A stretch of DNA of 64,000 bases from Candidatus Aenigmatarchaeota archaeon (GCA_016932615.1 JAFGCN010000009.1:157409-221408), one strand, 5' to 3'; shown: positions 25,887 through 35,897, counted from the stretch's first letter. Notes: generated by a model from the letters alone, not told the origin. Numbers and translations: made by a program.

Positions 25887-26456
25887 ATGGACGACACAGA
25901 AAGAGCCATTGGCGTGCTAAAGCTGGGGGGAGTTATCGCTTACCCAACGGACACAGTCTACGGCCTTGGTGCAAACATCTTTGATGAGAATGCCATCAGG
26001 CGCGTTTTTGAAGTTAAAAGAAGGCCGCTTGGTAAGCCCATTTCGGTCATGGTTTCAGGCATTGAGATGCTTGAGCGGGTCGCTTACCTGTCGCCTGAAA
26101 ACCGCAGTATTGCCAAAGAGCTTCTTCCGGGGCCGGTAACACTCATACTTCCTGCGACAGAATTTGTCTCGACCCTTCTGACGGGCGGCACGGGGACAAT
26201 CGGGGTGCGCTGGATTGAAAGCGATACAGTAAACAAAATTATCCTTGGCGCGGGCTTTCCGATAACAGCAACTTCGGCAAACTTGGCTGGAGGGTCGGAC
26301 GCAAAGACGCCTGAAGAGCTGGCCGTGGAGCCGGATTTTGTTTTAACCGGAAACTGCGGGCTTGGGCAGCCCTCGACAGTGGTTGACCTGGTCGGAAAAA
26401 GAATCCTGAGGGAAGGCGCAGGGCTTGAAAAGGTAAAGCAGGCCTTAGAAGAATAG
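25887..26456 (+). CDS. sua5: Threonylcarbamoyl-AMP synthase (YrdC/Sua5 family)
   Basis: This 189-aa enzyme makes threonylcarbamoyl-adenylate from threonine, bicarbonate and ATP for the t6A37 modification of ANN-decoding tRNAs. The YrdC signature YPTDTVYGLG (residues 19-28) and the basic motif KRRPLGKPI (44-52) are present, as is the later TATSANLAGG. It has only the YrdC domain and lacks the C-terminal Sua5 domain of longer homologues, so it is nearer TsaC in architecture. It starts 20 nt after tRNA-Ser. The cyclophilin gene follows after 30 nt. Confidence 0.93.
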   Translation: MDDTERAIGVLKLGGVIAYPTDTVYGLGANIFDENAIRRVFEVKRRPLGKPISVMVSGIEMLERVAYLSPENRSIAKELLPGPVTLILPATEFVSTLLTGGTGTIGVRWIESDTVNKIILGAGFPITATSANLAGGSDAKTPEELAVEPDFVLTGNCGLGQPSTVVDLVGKRILREGAGLEKVKQALEE

Positions 26457-26486
26457 AAGGTCTATTTTTAAATTGCAGATTAACTT

Positions 26487-27140
26487 ATGGCGAAAAGGCG
26501 CGTTCATGCAAAGGCAGAAACAGGTACTTTGAAAGAGCAGGAGGAAAAGCCAAAAAAACCAAACAACCTGAAAATTGCCTTGTTGGGCCTGCTTGTGTTT
26601 ATAATTATTTTTGGAGCATTTTTTATGGCAGGAAAAACCGCGCCTGGAAACGAAAATGCAGCCAAAAGAGTGCTTCTTGAGACTAATATGGGAAACATCA
26701 CGATAGAGCTTTATTCCAATATGCCGATAACTGCCGGAAACTTCGAGAACCTTGTCAAAAATGGCACTTATGATGGGACAGTATTTCACAGGGTCATAGC
26801 CGACTTTATGATTCAGGGCGGCGACCCTACAGGAACCGGCTACGGCGACCCGAAGATTCCAAAAATCCAGGATGAGTTCGTGAACGGAAGCACAAATGTC
26901 AGGGGAACCATTTCAATGGCAAACACAGGCCAGCCGAATTCCGGCTCAAGCCAGTTTTTCATAAACCTTGTTGACAATACCTTTCTAGACTGGGACAAGC
27001 CCCCTGCATCGAGCAGGCACCCGGTTTTCGGAAAAGTCGTCGAGGGTATGGACGTCGTGGACAAAATTGGAAAAGTCCAGACCGGTCCTGGCGACAGGCC
27101 GGCAAATGAAGTCAAAATCATCCGCGCTACCGTAATTTAG
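26487..27140 (+). CDS. Membrane-anchored cyclophilin-type peptidyl-prolyl isomerase
   Basis: The 217-aa product has a basic N-terminus, one membrane span (about residues 29-48, KIALLGLLVFIIIFGAFF) and a cyclophilin domain. It carries the conserved blocks VFHRVIADFMIQGGDP (Arg of the active site), GTISMANTGQPNSGSSQFF and the late HPVFGKVVEGMDVV. The anchor and short cytosolic tail place the isomerase domain outside the membrane, so it probably helps fold secreted proteins, of which this region encodes many. It likely shares a transcript with sua5. Confidence 0.92.
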   Translation: MAKRRVHAKAETGTLKEQEEKPKKPNNLKIALLGLLVFIIIFGAFFMAGKTAPGNENAAKRVLLETNMGNITIELYSNMPITAGNFENLVKNGTYDGTVFHRVIADFMIQGGDPTGTGYGDPKIPKIQDEFVNGSTNVRGTISMANTGQPNSGSSQFFINLVDNTFLDWDKPPASSRHPVFGKVVEGMDVVDKIGKVQTGPGDRPANEVKIIRATVI

Positions 27141-27261
27141 CTTATTTTGGGCTTAAACGACCTCAATTGGAAAGGATGAGTGCTGGGTCTGCCAAAACTG
27201 CGCCCAATTGTAAGGGAGAAGCTAAAGGAGATAAATTTGAAGATTTAACAGGTCTGCCAGT

Positions 27262-27972
27262 TTAGCGAAGTACTGCTCTTAGTGGCTCTCTGTGGGAATA
27301 TGTTTGGTCAAGGAGAGCTATGCCACCATTAAATTTGGAAGCTGTTTCTGGAGCGTAAATGAATGACAGTTCCTCCCCGTAAGGCCCCGGCTTTTTAACC
27401 ACCTGTTCTGATAGATCTGCCAATGTACCGAAGAGGCATAAGGTCTGCAAGGCAGTTTTTCCTTTTGAATGACCGCATCTTTTTGAACTTTCTTCAGGCC
27501 TGCTTAAGGCCACCTGGTCTTTTGAGAAGTTGGAATACCCCCTACCCCCAAAACTATGCAGCATATCTAATGGAGGGGCGTATTCCTCGCTACTATTCAA
27601 GGCACCCACCAGATAGGTATTTGTACCCTTTGCAAGGAGTATGCCTTCAAGGCCAGGATAGTCTTTGTTTCTTAGGGCATCAATGCTAGGTTTCACTAGG
27701 TCCAAAACCTGTTTTTTTAGCATATCTGTGCTTCCTTCTAGCAATTCCAATACGGGCTTTCCCTCAAAGGCACTAAGGTTAACGAGTTCTCTGGGAGTAA
27801 GAAATGCTTCACAACCATAATCTTCCCAAGTAAAGGTATCGGTCAGATGTCCTCCTCCCCACTCCAGTTGTGGCTTGGAAGAATCTTTGCAAGAGAACAT
27901 GCGCTCGTAAGATTCCGTCTTGGGGAAGGCGATACCAACAAACTCGTACTGAACACCCTTTGATTTCATCAT
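27262..27972 (-). CDS. Hypothetical protein, AT-richer orphan
   Basis: I do not recognise this 236-aa cytosolic-looking protein. It has no signal peptide or span. A stretch around residues 105-125 (GLEGILLAKGTNTYLVGALN) looks like a strand-turn-strand core. Base composition and codon use look more AT-rich than most neighbours, and it sits alone between the cyclophilin gene and tRNA-Thr, a position typical of acquired genes next to tRNAs. Two adjacent Met codons offer alternative starts. Confidence 0.65.
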   Translation of the reverse strand: MMKSKGVQYEFVGIAFPKTESYERMFSCKDSSKPQLEWGGGHLTDTFTWEDYGCEAFLTPRELVNLSAFEGKPVLELLEGSTDMLKKQVLDLVKPSIDALRNKDYPGLEGILLAKGTNTYLVGALNSSEEYAPPLDMLHSFGGRGYSNFSKDQVALSRPEESSKRCGHSKGKTALQTLCLFGTLADLSEQVVKKPGPYGEELSFIYAPETASKFNGGIALLDQTYSHREPLRAVLR

Positions 27973-28105
27973 AACTTAATCCTGAATGCAGGTATAAATG
28001 GTGTCTTGGATTTGTGTTTCTGGCGTAACTTTTTTGTATTTGACTTATCGTGTCGCGGGATTGGAAGGCGAACCTGTTAAATTTGAATATTCTGACTAAT
28101 GTTAT

Positions 28106-28205
28106 GCCCTAGTAGCTCAGCTGGTTGAAGCTTGCCTTCAGGCTTCCGGCAAAGAGCGCGGGTTTCGTAAACCCGAGGTCGGGGGTTCGATCCCCCCCTA
28201 GGGCT
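28106..28205 (+). tRNA. tRNA-Thr(CGU) with a 27-nt D-loop intron
   Basis: The acceptor GCCCTAG (28106-28112) pairs with CTAGGGC (28198-28204), with discriminator T73 as usual for archaeal tRNA-Thr. The anticodon stem CGGGT/ACCCG encloses TTCGTAA, anticodon CGT. The T stem is GGGGG/CCCCC. The D arm is too long: GCTC (28115-28118) pairs with GAGC (28154-28157) only across an insertion. A bulge-helix-bulge is visible: helix GCTG (28120-28123)/CGGC (28147-28150), 3-nt bulges GTT and AAA, and inner helix GAAGC/GCTTC. Cutting after the second bulge base removes 28126-28152 and leaves the standard loop AGCTGGTA. No CCA is encoded. Confidence 0.92.
28126..28152 (+). other. D-loop intron of tRNA-Thr (27 nt) with bulge-helix-bulge
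   Basis: The intron is almost wholly a hairpin (GAAGC/GCTTC, 28127-28131 and 28142-28146). The flanking four-base-pair helix with two 3-nt bulges matches the substrate form of the archaeal splicing endonuclease. The position between nucleotides 20 and 21 is non-canonical. Confidence 0.8.
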
Positions 28206-28314
28206 ATAATGTTTATCATGAGGACATTTCACCCGTAATGCTCCCGTTATGCAATCATCTTCGAAAGTCCGAAATGATATATAACGTTTGAGGCAGTTAT
28301 GATTATAGGATAAA

Positions 28315-31300
28315 ATGTCCAAAATATTTTTCGATGGGGGCAGTATTTCAAAAATTTTCCTTGCCTTCCTATTTGCGTTTTCACTTAATATTGCCTCGGT
28401 ATCTGCGGCTTCTATATCAGGCCAATTTGAAGTGTCTGACACTATTACAAACCTAGGCACTGTGGACTCAAGCAGGATTTCAAATATAATTTTGGACCGG
28501 GGGAGCGATGTGGTCTGGAGGGTATACCCTACGGGATACTGGAACTTGGGAGAATATCACTTCTATGCAAAACTGGACAAGGTTTCAGGTAAGATTTACC
28601 TCCTTGCAAATTCTTCAAGCGAAGGCTCAGCCCTGGGTGTCATGATGCCTTCCATAAATCTGCAGGATCGTTTTGGCCTTAGCCAGACCCCAGACTACAC
28701 GCATTTTTGCGCTCAATATGATTCCACAAAGACTCTTTCTTATGATGTGCTTGCTCAGACGGTTACAAGCCTAGCCTCCAGTGGTGCAATAGGGTCCGGA
28801 GCAACTCTATCAAAGGCACCGGTTTACAAAAGCAACTTCACGGACGGAGTTTATGTGCTCGGGTACTACATTTCTGCTTCTGAATTCGATGCTACCTCAA
28901 ACAGCTTCCACAACTGGCCTTGGGGCACTGGAAGTGACGCATGCAAGTACTCAATTCTCTTTCCGATATGCGAATATAGCGAGGGTTCTGTAAGTGTGAC
29001 CTTCAATATCGATAGCAGCCCAAGAAACTACCTGGTGTATGGTAGCCTATACAATGACAACAATGAGAATACTTATTACCGGTATAATGGCGTCACATGG
29101 TTGCAGCGAAGCTACTGGGGACTGACCAATCAGGTAAGGTATGGCTCTTCTTCGGGCTATCCCCAGCAAATAGAATTGTATGCAAGCAAGACCTGGTCAA
29201 CAGTACACCCTTCAACTTGGATAGTGCTCGATACTGATTCAGTCAGTGTAACTGGAACTCTGGCTGGGCAGGGCCCAACCAGTGTCAATGAAGCTGAAGC
29301 CCCAGACGTGCTTTACAAATTTAGCGTCACGAAAGCACCTCTTGATTGGCTTGAGGGCTCGGTGAGGAGAACAATAATAATAAACAACAGCGAGAGTTCC
29401 GAGGATCTTGCAAATTATCCTGTGTTGCTGCAGGTTCCTTATGATTTTTTCATGAGGCAGGATTATGGCGACCTTAGGTTTACTGACCTTGGCGAAAGCC
29501 CGTTAAATTACTGGATAGAGTCTTACAACGTAAGCTCTGCCGTTGTGTGGGTAAAGATTCCATCAATTCCTGCTGGTGGAGAGACATCCATTTATATGTA
29601 TTATGGTAACTCGACTCTCACGAACATTGGCAATGGCAACTTGGTTTTCCCTTTCTTTGAGGATTTCAATGACGGAAGTCTGGATCCATACTGGACCAAA
29701 GTCAATTCAGAGGCCAATATTTTTGAGAATAATGGGTATCTGGAGACTCCGGAATGCGGGGTTCCGGGAGAGGCAGACTGCAAATATGGATATGCTTTTG
29801 TTTACATGAACGCCGCTTCCAATGGAATCAGTATTAATCAGCCATTCAGGATAAAGCTGAAGACCTGGAACAAGGAGGACAGCGCTGGCGGTGAAGGGGC
29901 AGGAACTTTCATGTTCCGGGAAGTGCCTTACGTTGGAATTAACCCTAATGCAGTCTATTTTTTGCATGGTGACCGGAATAATTATCCGGGGTTCTATGAA
30001 GGCCATGATGGGCCACTGAGTTTTGGAATTTACTCGCCGATGCAGGATAGGTGGATTTCTGAAGAATTCCTATATGACGGGAGTGGAATGGGTCTTTGGT
30101 TTGACGGGACAAAAAGAAGCACCACTGCATGGGCTTCTGCTGAGGGGTACGTTTCTCTTGGAAATTCAATAGGCAGCGATTCCTATTCGACAGACAACAA
30201 TAAATGGGACGACCTATTCATGATGCAGGTGGCATCAAAAGAGCCAGTCGTGAAGCTTGGAGATATTGAAACTGGCGATGGAACAGAGGAACCCATTCAG
30301 AACATAATTTCCGCAAATATTTTGCTTTTTGATGAGGAATATAACCCACTATATTCCAGTATTGGTCAAGAAGAATCCACCGCATATTTGACTTTGAAAA
30401 AACCGCATTACTTAGATATCTTAGTCAATGGTACCGTTTCTACAGATTCGCAGATTAGTGTAGAACTTTATCAGGGGAGCACGCTTAAATTTTCGGAAGA
30501 CTTGGACACAATAATACAGCAGGAGGGTTCATATGCCTATATAAAATCGGGTGAGATTTTCTCTGTTCCGGAAAGCGCAGGCATTGGCTCTGGATATAAA
30601 TTAGTGGTTAAGCTGGGAGATTATGTATTGAATCAGGAGGTTTATCTTACTCCTTTTGAGGCTGTGCCGATTGATGTTTTTGGCCAGGAATATCCTGTGG
30701 CTGGAGAGGTCAGGTATTATGATATAAAGCCCTATGAGTTGAGCCATAACGGGAATGAAGTGGTGATTGCCTACCCGATTTTTGAGCAGCAATATTTCGA
30801 AAGCCTTAGTGATGAAGGATTTGGTGTTTCCGACCCGGAAAGAGTTAAAGCCTTGGTGCAAAAGCTGTCCGTGCTTGAGTTAGTGGGTTTGACGGAAGTT
30901 GCGGCAAAATATCCAAATGCCCGGTTTGTGGTTTTTAACGGGTTGAAAGGAGATGCTGAAGTAATCTCTCAGGTAGAAGGAAACATAAAGTCCGCAAGAG
31001 CATCAAACAAAAAGCCGCTCATAGTTGGTGCGATACCCCATGCAACCCAAACCTACAGCAATATAGTCACTACTAAGGCATACCGATCTTCATATATGAG
31101 TTATGCTTTGGCTTCTTCCATTAATGTTCTCAGAACCTGGGGAGGCGAAGACAGAGAAACTTTTGTTTCAAGGCATTATCGGGGTGAAGAATACTTCCTT
31201 GCTTTAAATTCGACTGGAAAGTATTCAAAAGAAAGCTTTGGTGACCGGACCGAATCTCAGCCGGCGATGCTTGTGGCAATAGACGAAAATCCACTGCTTC

Positions 31301-34300
31301 AGGTGTCTCCTGCGATTGGCAATGACGCTAGAGATGAGGCTGGAAAGGATAATTATGACTATTACCGAATTGGGACCTTAATTCCTCTAGGACATACCTA
31401 TTACTTAGGTCTTGAAGCAGGAAAGTTCCCCCTTGCAGAGTTTAGCCTGAATCCTTCGATGGCAGGATTAAAGTTTGGAAGAACCATTTTTAACTTCGGT
31501 CTTGAATTTGGAATAAATGCCGAGAGGACAGAAGACCGTGGGAAGATTTATGCCTATTTGGATATTGGTGCCATAATTACGGGTTTCCATGAAGAGTGGG
31601 ACCTTTGGAAGGGAGCTATTAATGTGAATACGATTGACCAGGATGTCCAGCAGGGGGTTGACGATATTTGCGATATAGATACAGTTGTTCTTGGAAAAGT
31701 TGGAGATATTGAAATTGAAAATACCAACCTTAGAGGCATAATGACTTCTTTCAAGGACATTGTACTCTTCCTGTTTGTCCCAGAACCTGTGATTGCCAGG
31801 AATGAATTCCTGAGGTATGGATTTGAGCCTAGCAGTGTTCATACCTTGCTGGCAGATACAACAAAGACGATGGCAACGCATAATCAGCCTGTTTCAGACA
31901 CGGTTGTCTATGAGGCAGACAATTATCCTTCCAAGATGAGCCTGAATAATGCTGCAATGAATCTTGCTGCCTTTGTCATAGACCTTGTGGAGTTTGGTGA
32001 GGGTGTGCTTCCGGTTGAGATTGAGCCAAGCCTCGAGGGTAAGATGCATATGGAGAACTATCTCGGGTCTTCAGATAGCATCAATTCAATAATAGTTTCT
32101 GAAGACGTTGCTCTCACCTTGAGAGGTCTTGCCGTAGATGTTATTGAAGATCCTTGGGCAGATGTTCCTAGTGACATTAAAGATGTCGCTGGATACCTTA
32201 AAGATGAAACTTTTAAGTCCGTTGATGTCTTTGAGGAGATAACTCTTTCCGGATACGAGTATATCTCGGTAAGTATGGAGTATTTGGAATATAGCAGGTA
32301 TGAAGATTTCGCAAGTGGGTTAGTGGAAGAATACCTCTACTATGAGTCCCTTGAGATGGAGTATATGGAGGTCTGGACCTCAAAAGTCAAGGTCAAGACA
32401 GGAACCATAGATTACGAGAAAATCAAGAAATACCTGAAATGGGTTAAGATTATTGCTGCAGGACTCGATGCATGGCTTCAGTACGAAGAGGCACAGAAGG
32501 TTGCAGGGTTCAATTCCAACCAGCTTTACTATATGGGTGACCCATACCTTACCGGTTATGATGACCCGGTTTACAGCTTTTCGGTGGACGCTTTGCCTGA
32601 GCAGGTGCAAATACACATAAGGTCTGAGCCAAGGTTGATGGAGGTTATGGACACAAGTATGATTTATCCAAGCGTGACCGAACTCGAGATACCAGATATG
32701 ACTGCAAAAGTGCTGGTAGAAGATTATACTCCCTACACAGGAGCCCCTCAGACGCCAAGTTTCATAATCTCAATATTTCACCCCAGAAATCAGGAGATCT
32801 ACAATATTTCCTATGGGCTCTTAAGTCCCCAGAATTTTGAAAATGTAGACCTTGCAATGGGGGCTCTGGTTGTCGGTGAGGAGAGCCTTCCGGGCTTGAT
32901 ACCAGAATATGAATACTATCCGAAAGAAAGCCTGGTTTCCAGCACGGAAGATGTTGCAAATTATGCCCATACTGTGATCATGCTGTTCCCAACTAAGTAT
33001 TACTCAGACAAGCACTTGGACTACTACAAGGATGTCTGGCTTAACTTCAGTGTTATGACTCGTTCTACAGAGCTAAATACTGAGCTTCAAGTGTATCCAA
33101 ATGTAGTGGTCACAGAAAGAGGTTCTGAGACTAAGGTTACTCTGCGTCTAGTCAATGATATACTTTCCGGTGAAAATACCGCAGTAAATGTTACCTTTAG
33201 GGTGCCCGAAGGGATACTGCTTGGGGGAGGCGACCTAGAGAATGTGGTGCTTGGCAATACCCCCTCTGATTACAGCAGGGACTTTTTGTATGAAGTAAGC
33301 ATTCCCGCAAGCACGGAGCTAGGGGCGTATTATATAAATATGAACCTTTCTGGATATGAAGGTTCGGAAAGGATTTACAGGGACTATGCGCTTCCAGTTA
33401 TTGTTACTCGCAGGGACTTGGTGGACAATAATCTGCTTGAGTGGACAGTTCCTCCCAGGATGCAGATGGGAGTCGAGAATAAAGTTTCAGTGAAGGTAAG
33501 AAACGACGGAGAAATTAAAAATGTAGCCCTTCCAGTGAGACTTTTTCTAAACGATGAGCTAATTGATACACAAACAATAGGCATTATTGGTCCTGGCGAA
33601 GTTGTTGAACTGAACTTTACCGTTGTTCCTGAGCTAACTGGTCTAAGCAACCTTACCATTGCAGTGGTTTCAGCGCCCAACGAGTTTGAGCTTGAAAACA
33701 ACATTAAGTCGGCATTGGTTGAAGTGTCTGAGGATATATGCCCTCCAATGATAACTCTCGCCACACCTTCAGATGGAGCCGTTTACTTCCTCAACCAGCA
33801 GGTCCTTGCCGATTACGAATGCACCGACGCTCTCAGCGGAGTCACCTCATGCACGGGAGCGGTTGAACTCGGAAGCCTAATTGACACTGCAAGCCTTGGC
33901 ATTAAGTCCTTTACGGTTGCTTCAGCAGATAATGCGGGTAACACTGCAGAAAAAACTGTCTCCTACAGCGTCCAGTATTCTTACAGCGGAATCCTCAGGC
34001 CAATTGACCCCGATGGCACAAGTGTCTTCAAGCTCGGAAGCACGGTTCCGGTAAAGTTTAAGCTAACTGACGCTAGTGGGAACTTTGTTAAGACTGCGGT
34101 TGCAAAAATTTACCTGTCTAAAATAAGCAATGGCGTTATGGGAACAGAGGTTGATGCTGTGTCTACAAGCCAGGCTTCGACGGGAAACCTGTTTAGGTAT
34201 GATGAAACTGCTAACCAATACGTGTTTAATCTTGCTACAAAATCTATGACGGTTGGAACCTGGAAGATAAGAATTTTGCTGGATGATGGCACTTCCCGGT

Positions 34301-34323
34301 ATGTAACCCTGGGCCTCAGGTAA
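28315..34323 (+). CDS. Giant secreted multidomain surface protein (DUF2341, CARDB, PxKF-like C-terminus)
   Basis: The 2002-aa protein has a signal peptide (residues 1-31, cut after SVSA). A DUF2341 domain (about residues 352-442, with LRFTDLGESPLNYWIESYNV and MYYGNST) precedes a LamG-like beta region (FEDFNDGSLDPYW). A long unassigned middle follows, then CARDB-like segments near 1720-1800. An Ig-like domain comes next, and the C-terminal module (about 1890-2001, GSTVPVKFKLTDASG) matches the PxKF domain known from bacterial secreted proteins. There is no C-terminal anchor, so it is secreted or held by other surface proteins. The gene looks slightly more AT-rich than its neighbours, apart from the last 600 bases. 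A GATATATAAC box lies about 40 nt upstream. I infer adhesion or host-contact roles. Confidence 0.85.
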   Translation: MSKIFFDGGSISKIFLAFLFAFSLNIASVSAASISGQFEVSDTITNLGTVDSSRISNIILDRGSDVVWRVYPTGYWNLGEYHFYAKLDKVSGKIYLLANSSSEGSALGVMMPSINLQDRFGLSQTPDYTHFCAQYDSTKTLSYDVLAQTVTSLASSGAIGSGATLSKAPVYKSNFTDGVYVLGYYISASEFDATSNSFHNWPWGTGSDACKYSILFPICEYSEGSVSVTFNIDSSPRNYLVYGSLYNDNNENTYYRYNGVTWLQRSYWGLTNQVRYGSSSGYPQQIELYASKTWSTVHPSTWIVLDTDSVSVTGTLAGQGPTSVNEAEAPDVLYKFSVTKAPLDWLEGSVRRTIIINNSESSEDLANYPVLLQVPYDFFMRQDYGDLRFTDLGESPLNYWIESYNVSSAVVWVKIPSIPAGGETSIYMYYGNSTLTNIGNGNLVFPFFEDFNDGSLDPYWTKVNSEANIFENNGYLETPECGVPGEADCKYGYAFVYMNAASNGISINQPFRIKLKTWNKEDSAGGEGAGTFMFREVPYVGINPNAVYFLHGDRNNYPGFYEGHDGPLSFGIYSPMQDRWISEEFLYDGSGMGLWFDGTKRSTTAWASAEGYVSLGNSIGSDSYSTDNNKWDDLFMMQVASKEPVVKLGDIETGDGTEEPIQNIISANILLFDEEYNPLYSSIGQEESTAYLTLKKPHYLDILVNGTVSTDSQISVELYQGSTLKFSEDLDTIIQQEGSYAYIKSGEIFSVPESAGIGSGYKLVVKLGDYVLNQEVYLTPFEAVPIDVFGQEYPVAGEVRYYDIKPYELSHNGNEVVIAYPIFEQQYFESLSDEGFGVSDPERVKALVQKLSVLELVGLTEVAAKYPNARFVVFNGLKGDAEVISQVEGNIKSARASNKKPLIVGAIPHATQTYSNIVTTKAYRSSYMSYALASSINVLRTWGGEDRETFVSRHYRGEEYFLALNSTGKYSKESFGDRTESQPAMLVAIDENPLLQVSPAIGNDARDEAGKDNYDYYRIGTLIPLGHTYYLGLEAGKFPLAEFSLNPSMAGLKFGRTIFNFGLEFGINAERTEDRGKIYAYLDIGAIITGFHEEWDLWKGAINVNTIDQDVQQGVDDICDIDTVVLGKVGDIEIENTNLRGIMTSFKDIVLFLFVPEPVIARNEFLRYGFEPSSVHTLLADTTKTMATHNQPVSDTVVYEADNYPSKMSLNNAAMNLAAFVIDLVEFGEGVLPVEIEPSLEGKMHMENYLGSSDSINSIIVSEDVALTLRGLAVDVIEDPWADVPSDIKDVAGYLKDETFKSVDVFEEITLSGYEYISVSMEYLEYSRYEDFASGLVEEYLYYESLEMEYMEVWTSKVKVKTGTIDYEKIKKYLKWVKIIAAGLDAWLQYEEAQKVAGFNSNQLYYMGDPYLTGYDDPVYSFSVDALPEQVQIHIRSEPRLMEVMDTSMIYPSVTELEIPDMTAKVLVEDYTPYTGAPQTPSFIISIFHPRNQEIYNISYGLLSPQNFENVDLAMGALVVGEESLPGLIPEYEYYPKESLVSSTEDVANYAHTVIMLFPTKYYSDKHLDYYKDVWLNFSVMTRSTELNTELQVYPNVVVTERGSETKVTLRLVNDILSGENTAVNVTFRVPEGILLGGGDLENVVLGNTPSDYSRDFLYEVSIPASTELGAYYINMNLSGYEGSERIYRDYALPVIVTRRDLVDNNLLEWTVPPRMQMGVENKVSVKVRNDGEIKNVALPVRLFLNDELIDTQTIGIIGPGEVVELNFTVVPELTGLSNLTIAVVSAPNEFELENNIKSALVEVSEDICPPMITLATPSDGAVYFLNQQVLADYECTDALSGVTSCTGAVELGSLIDTASLGIKSFTVASADNAGNTAEKTVSYSVQYSYSGILRPIDPDGTSVFKLGSTVPVKFKLTDASGNFVKTAVAKIYLSKISNGVMGTEVDAVSTSQASTGNLFRYDETANQYVFNLATKSMTVGTWKIRILLDDGTSRYVTLGLR

Positions 34324-34409
34324 GCATTGCGTTTTGAGTTTGTTTGGGACCATGCAGTATGTTTGATGAACCTGAAATGTCTCTCCGGGTTTTCTTTTGG
34401 GCAATATCC

Positions 34410-35063
34410 CTATTGCTTGAGCTCTGCCCGCCTCTGATTTTTTCTTGCAGGAAGAAAGCGCCTGAAAAAATTACGGATGTAACCGATTATAATTACCAGC
34501 GCAAGTATTCCCCAGAGGTTTGAAAGCAAAATTTCAGAAATTGCTGACAGTGCTTCGGTCTTTGGCACTGCGTTTATGACTTCGACAACTTTTGCAAATA
34601 TCCAGGCGACAATTATCGTGCTTATCCCTGCCGCAATAGGTGACACCATCCACCAGCTTTTTTCATACCTTCTTGAAAGGTAATCCGTGTAGCCAAAAAA
34701 CAGGGAAAATGCGAAAAACCAGTTTAAGTTTGCAGCCAGAAAGTCAGCCATTGACATCACAAAGCTGCTCTGGAGGAGCGTGTTCATTATCCGCATGATA
34801 AATATCCCGAATGCCAGGAGGACTATCCCGATTATGCTTGCAAGAAACGGCCCGATTATGCTGAGATCTCCAAACCAGTAGCACGTACCGGAAATCCCGC
34901 AATTTCTGATCCGTTTCTTTGCTCTCGCGCCGATGTCTTCGGCCTCTTCGCCAAGTTCCTTTGCCCGCCTTTCCATGACATTGCCAAACTCATCGCCCCA
35001 TTCGTTCCATTCCCTTTCGGTTTTGCCAAAAACTTTTTTCGGCCGGGGAGATTTATTTTCCAT
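34410..35063 (-). CDS. Polytopic membrane protein, unknown
   Basis: The 217-aa product has a charged N-terminal 50 residues followed by about five hydrophobic segments (for example IIGPFLASIIGIVLLAFGIF, MVSPIAAGISTIIVAWIF and LLSNLWGILALVIIIGYI). It ends in a basic tail with Arg and Lys. No transporter signature is recognised. It lies 22 nt downstream of znuB on the same strand and may be the last gene of the zinc operon. However, TATA-like TATATAC just before its start suggests its own promoter. Confidence 0.75.
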   Translation of the reverse strand: MENKSPRPKKVFGKTEREWNEWGDEFGNVMERRAKELGEEAEDIGARAKKRIRNCGISGTCYWFGDLSIIGPFLASIIGIVLLAFGIFIMRIMNTLLQSSFVMSMADFLAANLNWFFAFSLFFGYTDYLSRRYEKSWWMVSPIAAGISTIIVAWIFAKVVEVINAVPKTEALSAISEILLSNLWGILALVIIIGYIRNFFRRFLPARKNQRRAELKQ

Positions 35064-35085
35064 CGTCCTATAATAGTATATATAC

Positions 35086-35895
35086 TTATCTAGAGAATAC
35101 CCTCCTGAGAAGGATTATGGCCAGAAATATGGAGAGGTTAACGAGGACAATGGTTCCGGATACCGCAAAGTCAAAGTAGTATGCGGCCACAAGCCCCAAA
35201 ACAACGGAAAGCACGGCGATTGCAGCAGATGAGATGAGGGTATTTCTGAAGCTGAGCTTTAGCTGCAGTGCAGAGGTGGCGGGCATAATTATCAGGGCTG
35301 AAGCGAGAAGAAGTCCAACAACCCTCATTGAGCTTACGACGGTTACTGCGGTAAGAGCGATAAGGGCAGTGTTCAGGGCATCAACTTTCACGCCAGAGGT
35401 TCTTGCCGAATCTTCGTCAAAAGTAAGGTAGACAAGCTCGCGGTAGAAAAGCGCGATAACTCCGATTACGCAGGCGGAAAGAAACACTGAGAGCAGGACC
35501 TCCTCGCTTCTTATAGACAGGATGCTTCCGAAAAGGTAGCTTAGAATGTCCACGTTGAACCCGCCTGCAATGCTTGCAATGAATACGCCTATTCCAAGGC
35601 CCGCATGGCTTACCATGCCTATTGCAGCGTCCCCGTACAGCCGGGCTTTTTCCCTAAGCTTCAGGATTCCAAGTGAACCGATTACCCCGAAAATCAGGGC
35701 ACCAAAAAAAGGCATTATGTTGAAAAGAAGCCCGGTTGCAATGCCTCCAAATGATATGTGAGCAATCCCGTCACCCATAAGGGCGTACCTCCTGAGGACC
35801 AGGAAAACGCCAAGAAGAGAGCAGGCAATGGCGATAACTATCCCGGTTAAAAATGCCTTTTGCATAAACCCATATCCGATAATTTCGAAAACCAT
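35086..35895 (-). CDS. znuB: Zinc/manganese-type ABC transporter permease (ZnuB family)
   Basis: This 269-aa integral membrane protein is the channel of a zinc-type ABC importer (ABC-3 family). About eight hydrophobic helices are visible. The family pattern MGDGIAHISFGGIATG (about residues 40-55) and the later RTSGVKVDALN loop are typical of ZnuB/TroC. I start it at the ATG at 35895, three nt after the znuC stop, rather than at an upstream TTG overlapping znuC. It forms an operon with znuC and znuA. Confidence 0.93.
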   Translation of the reverse strand: MVFEIIGYGFMQKAFLTGIVIAIACSLLGVFLVLRRYALMGDGIAHISFGGIATGLLFNIMPFFGALIFGVIGSLGILKLREKARLYGDAAIGMVSHAGLGIGVFIASIAGGFNVDILSYLFGSILSIRSEEVLLSVFLSACVIGVIALFYRELVYLTFDEDSARTSGVKVDALNTALIALTAVTVVSSMRVVGLLLASALIIMPATSALQLKLSFRNTLISSAAIAVLSVVLGLVAAYYFDFAVSGTIVLVNLSIFLAIILLRRVFSR

Positions 35896-35897
35896 AT

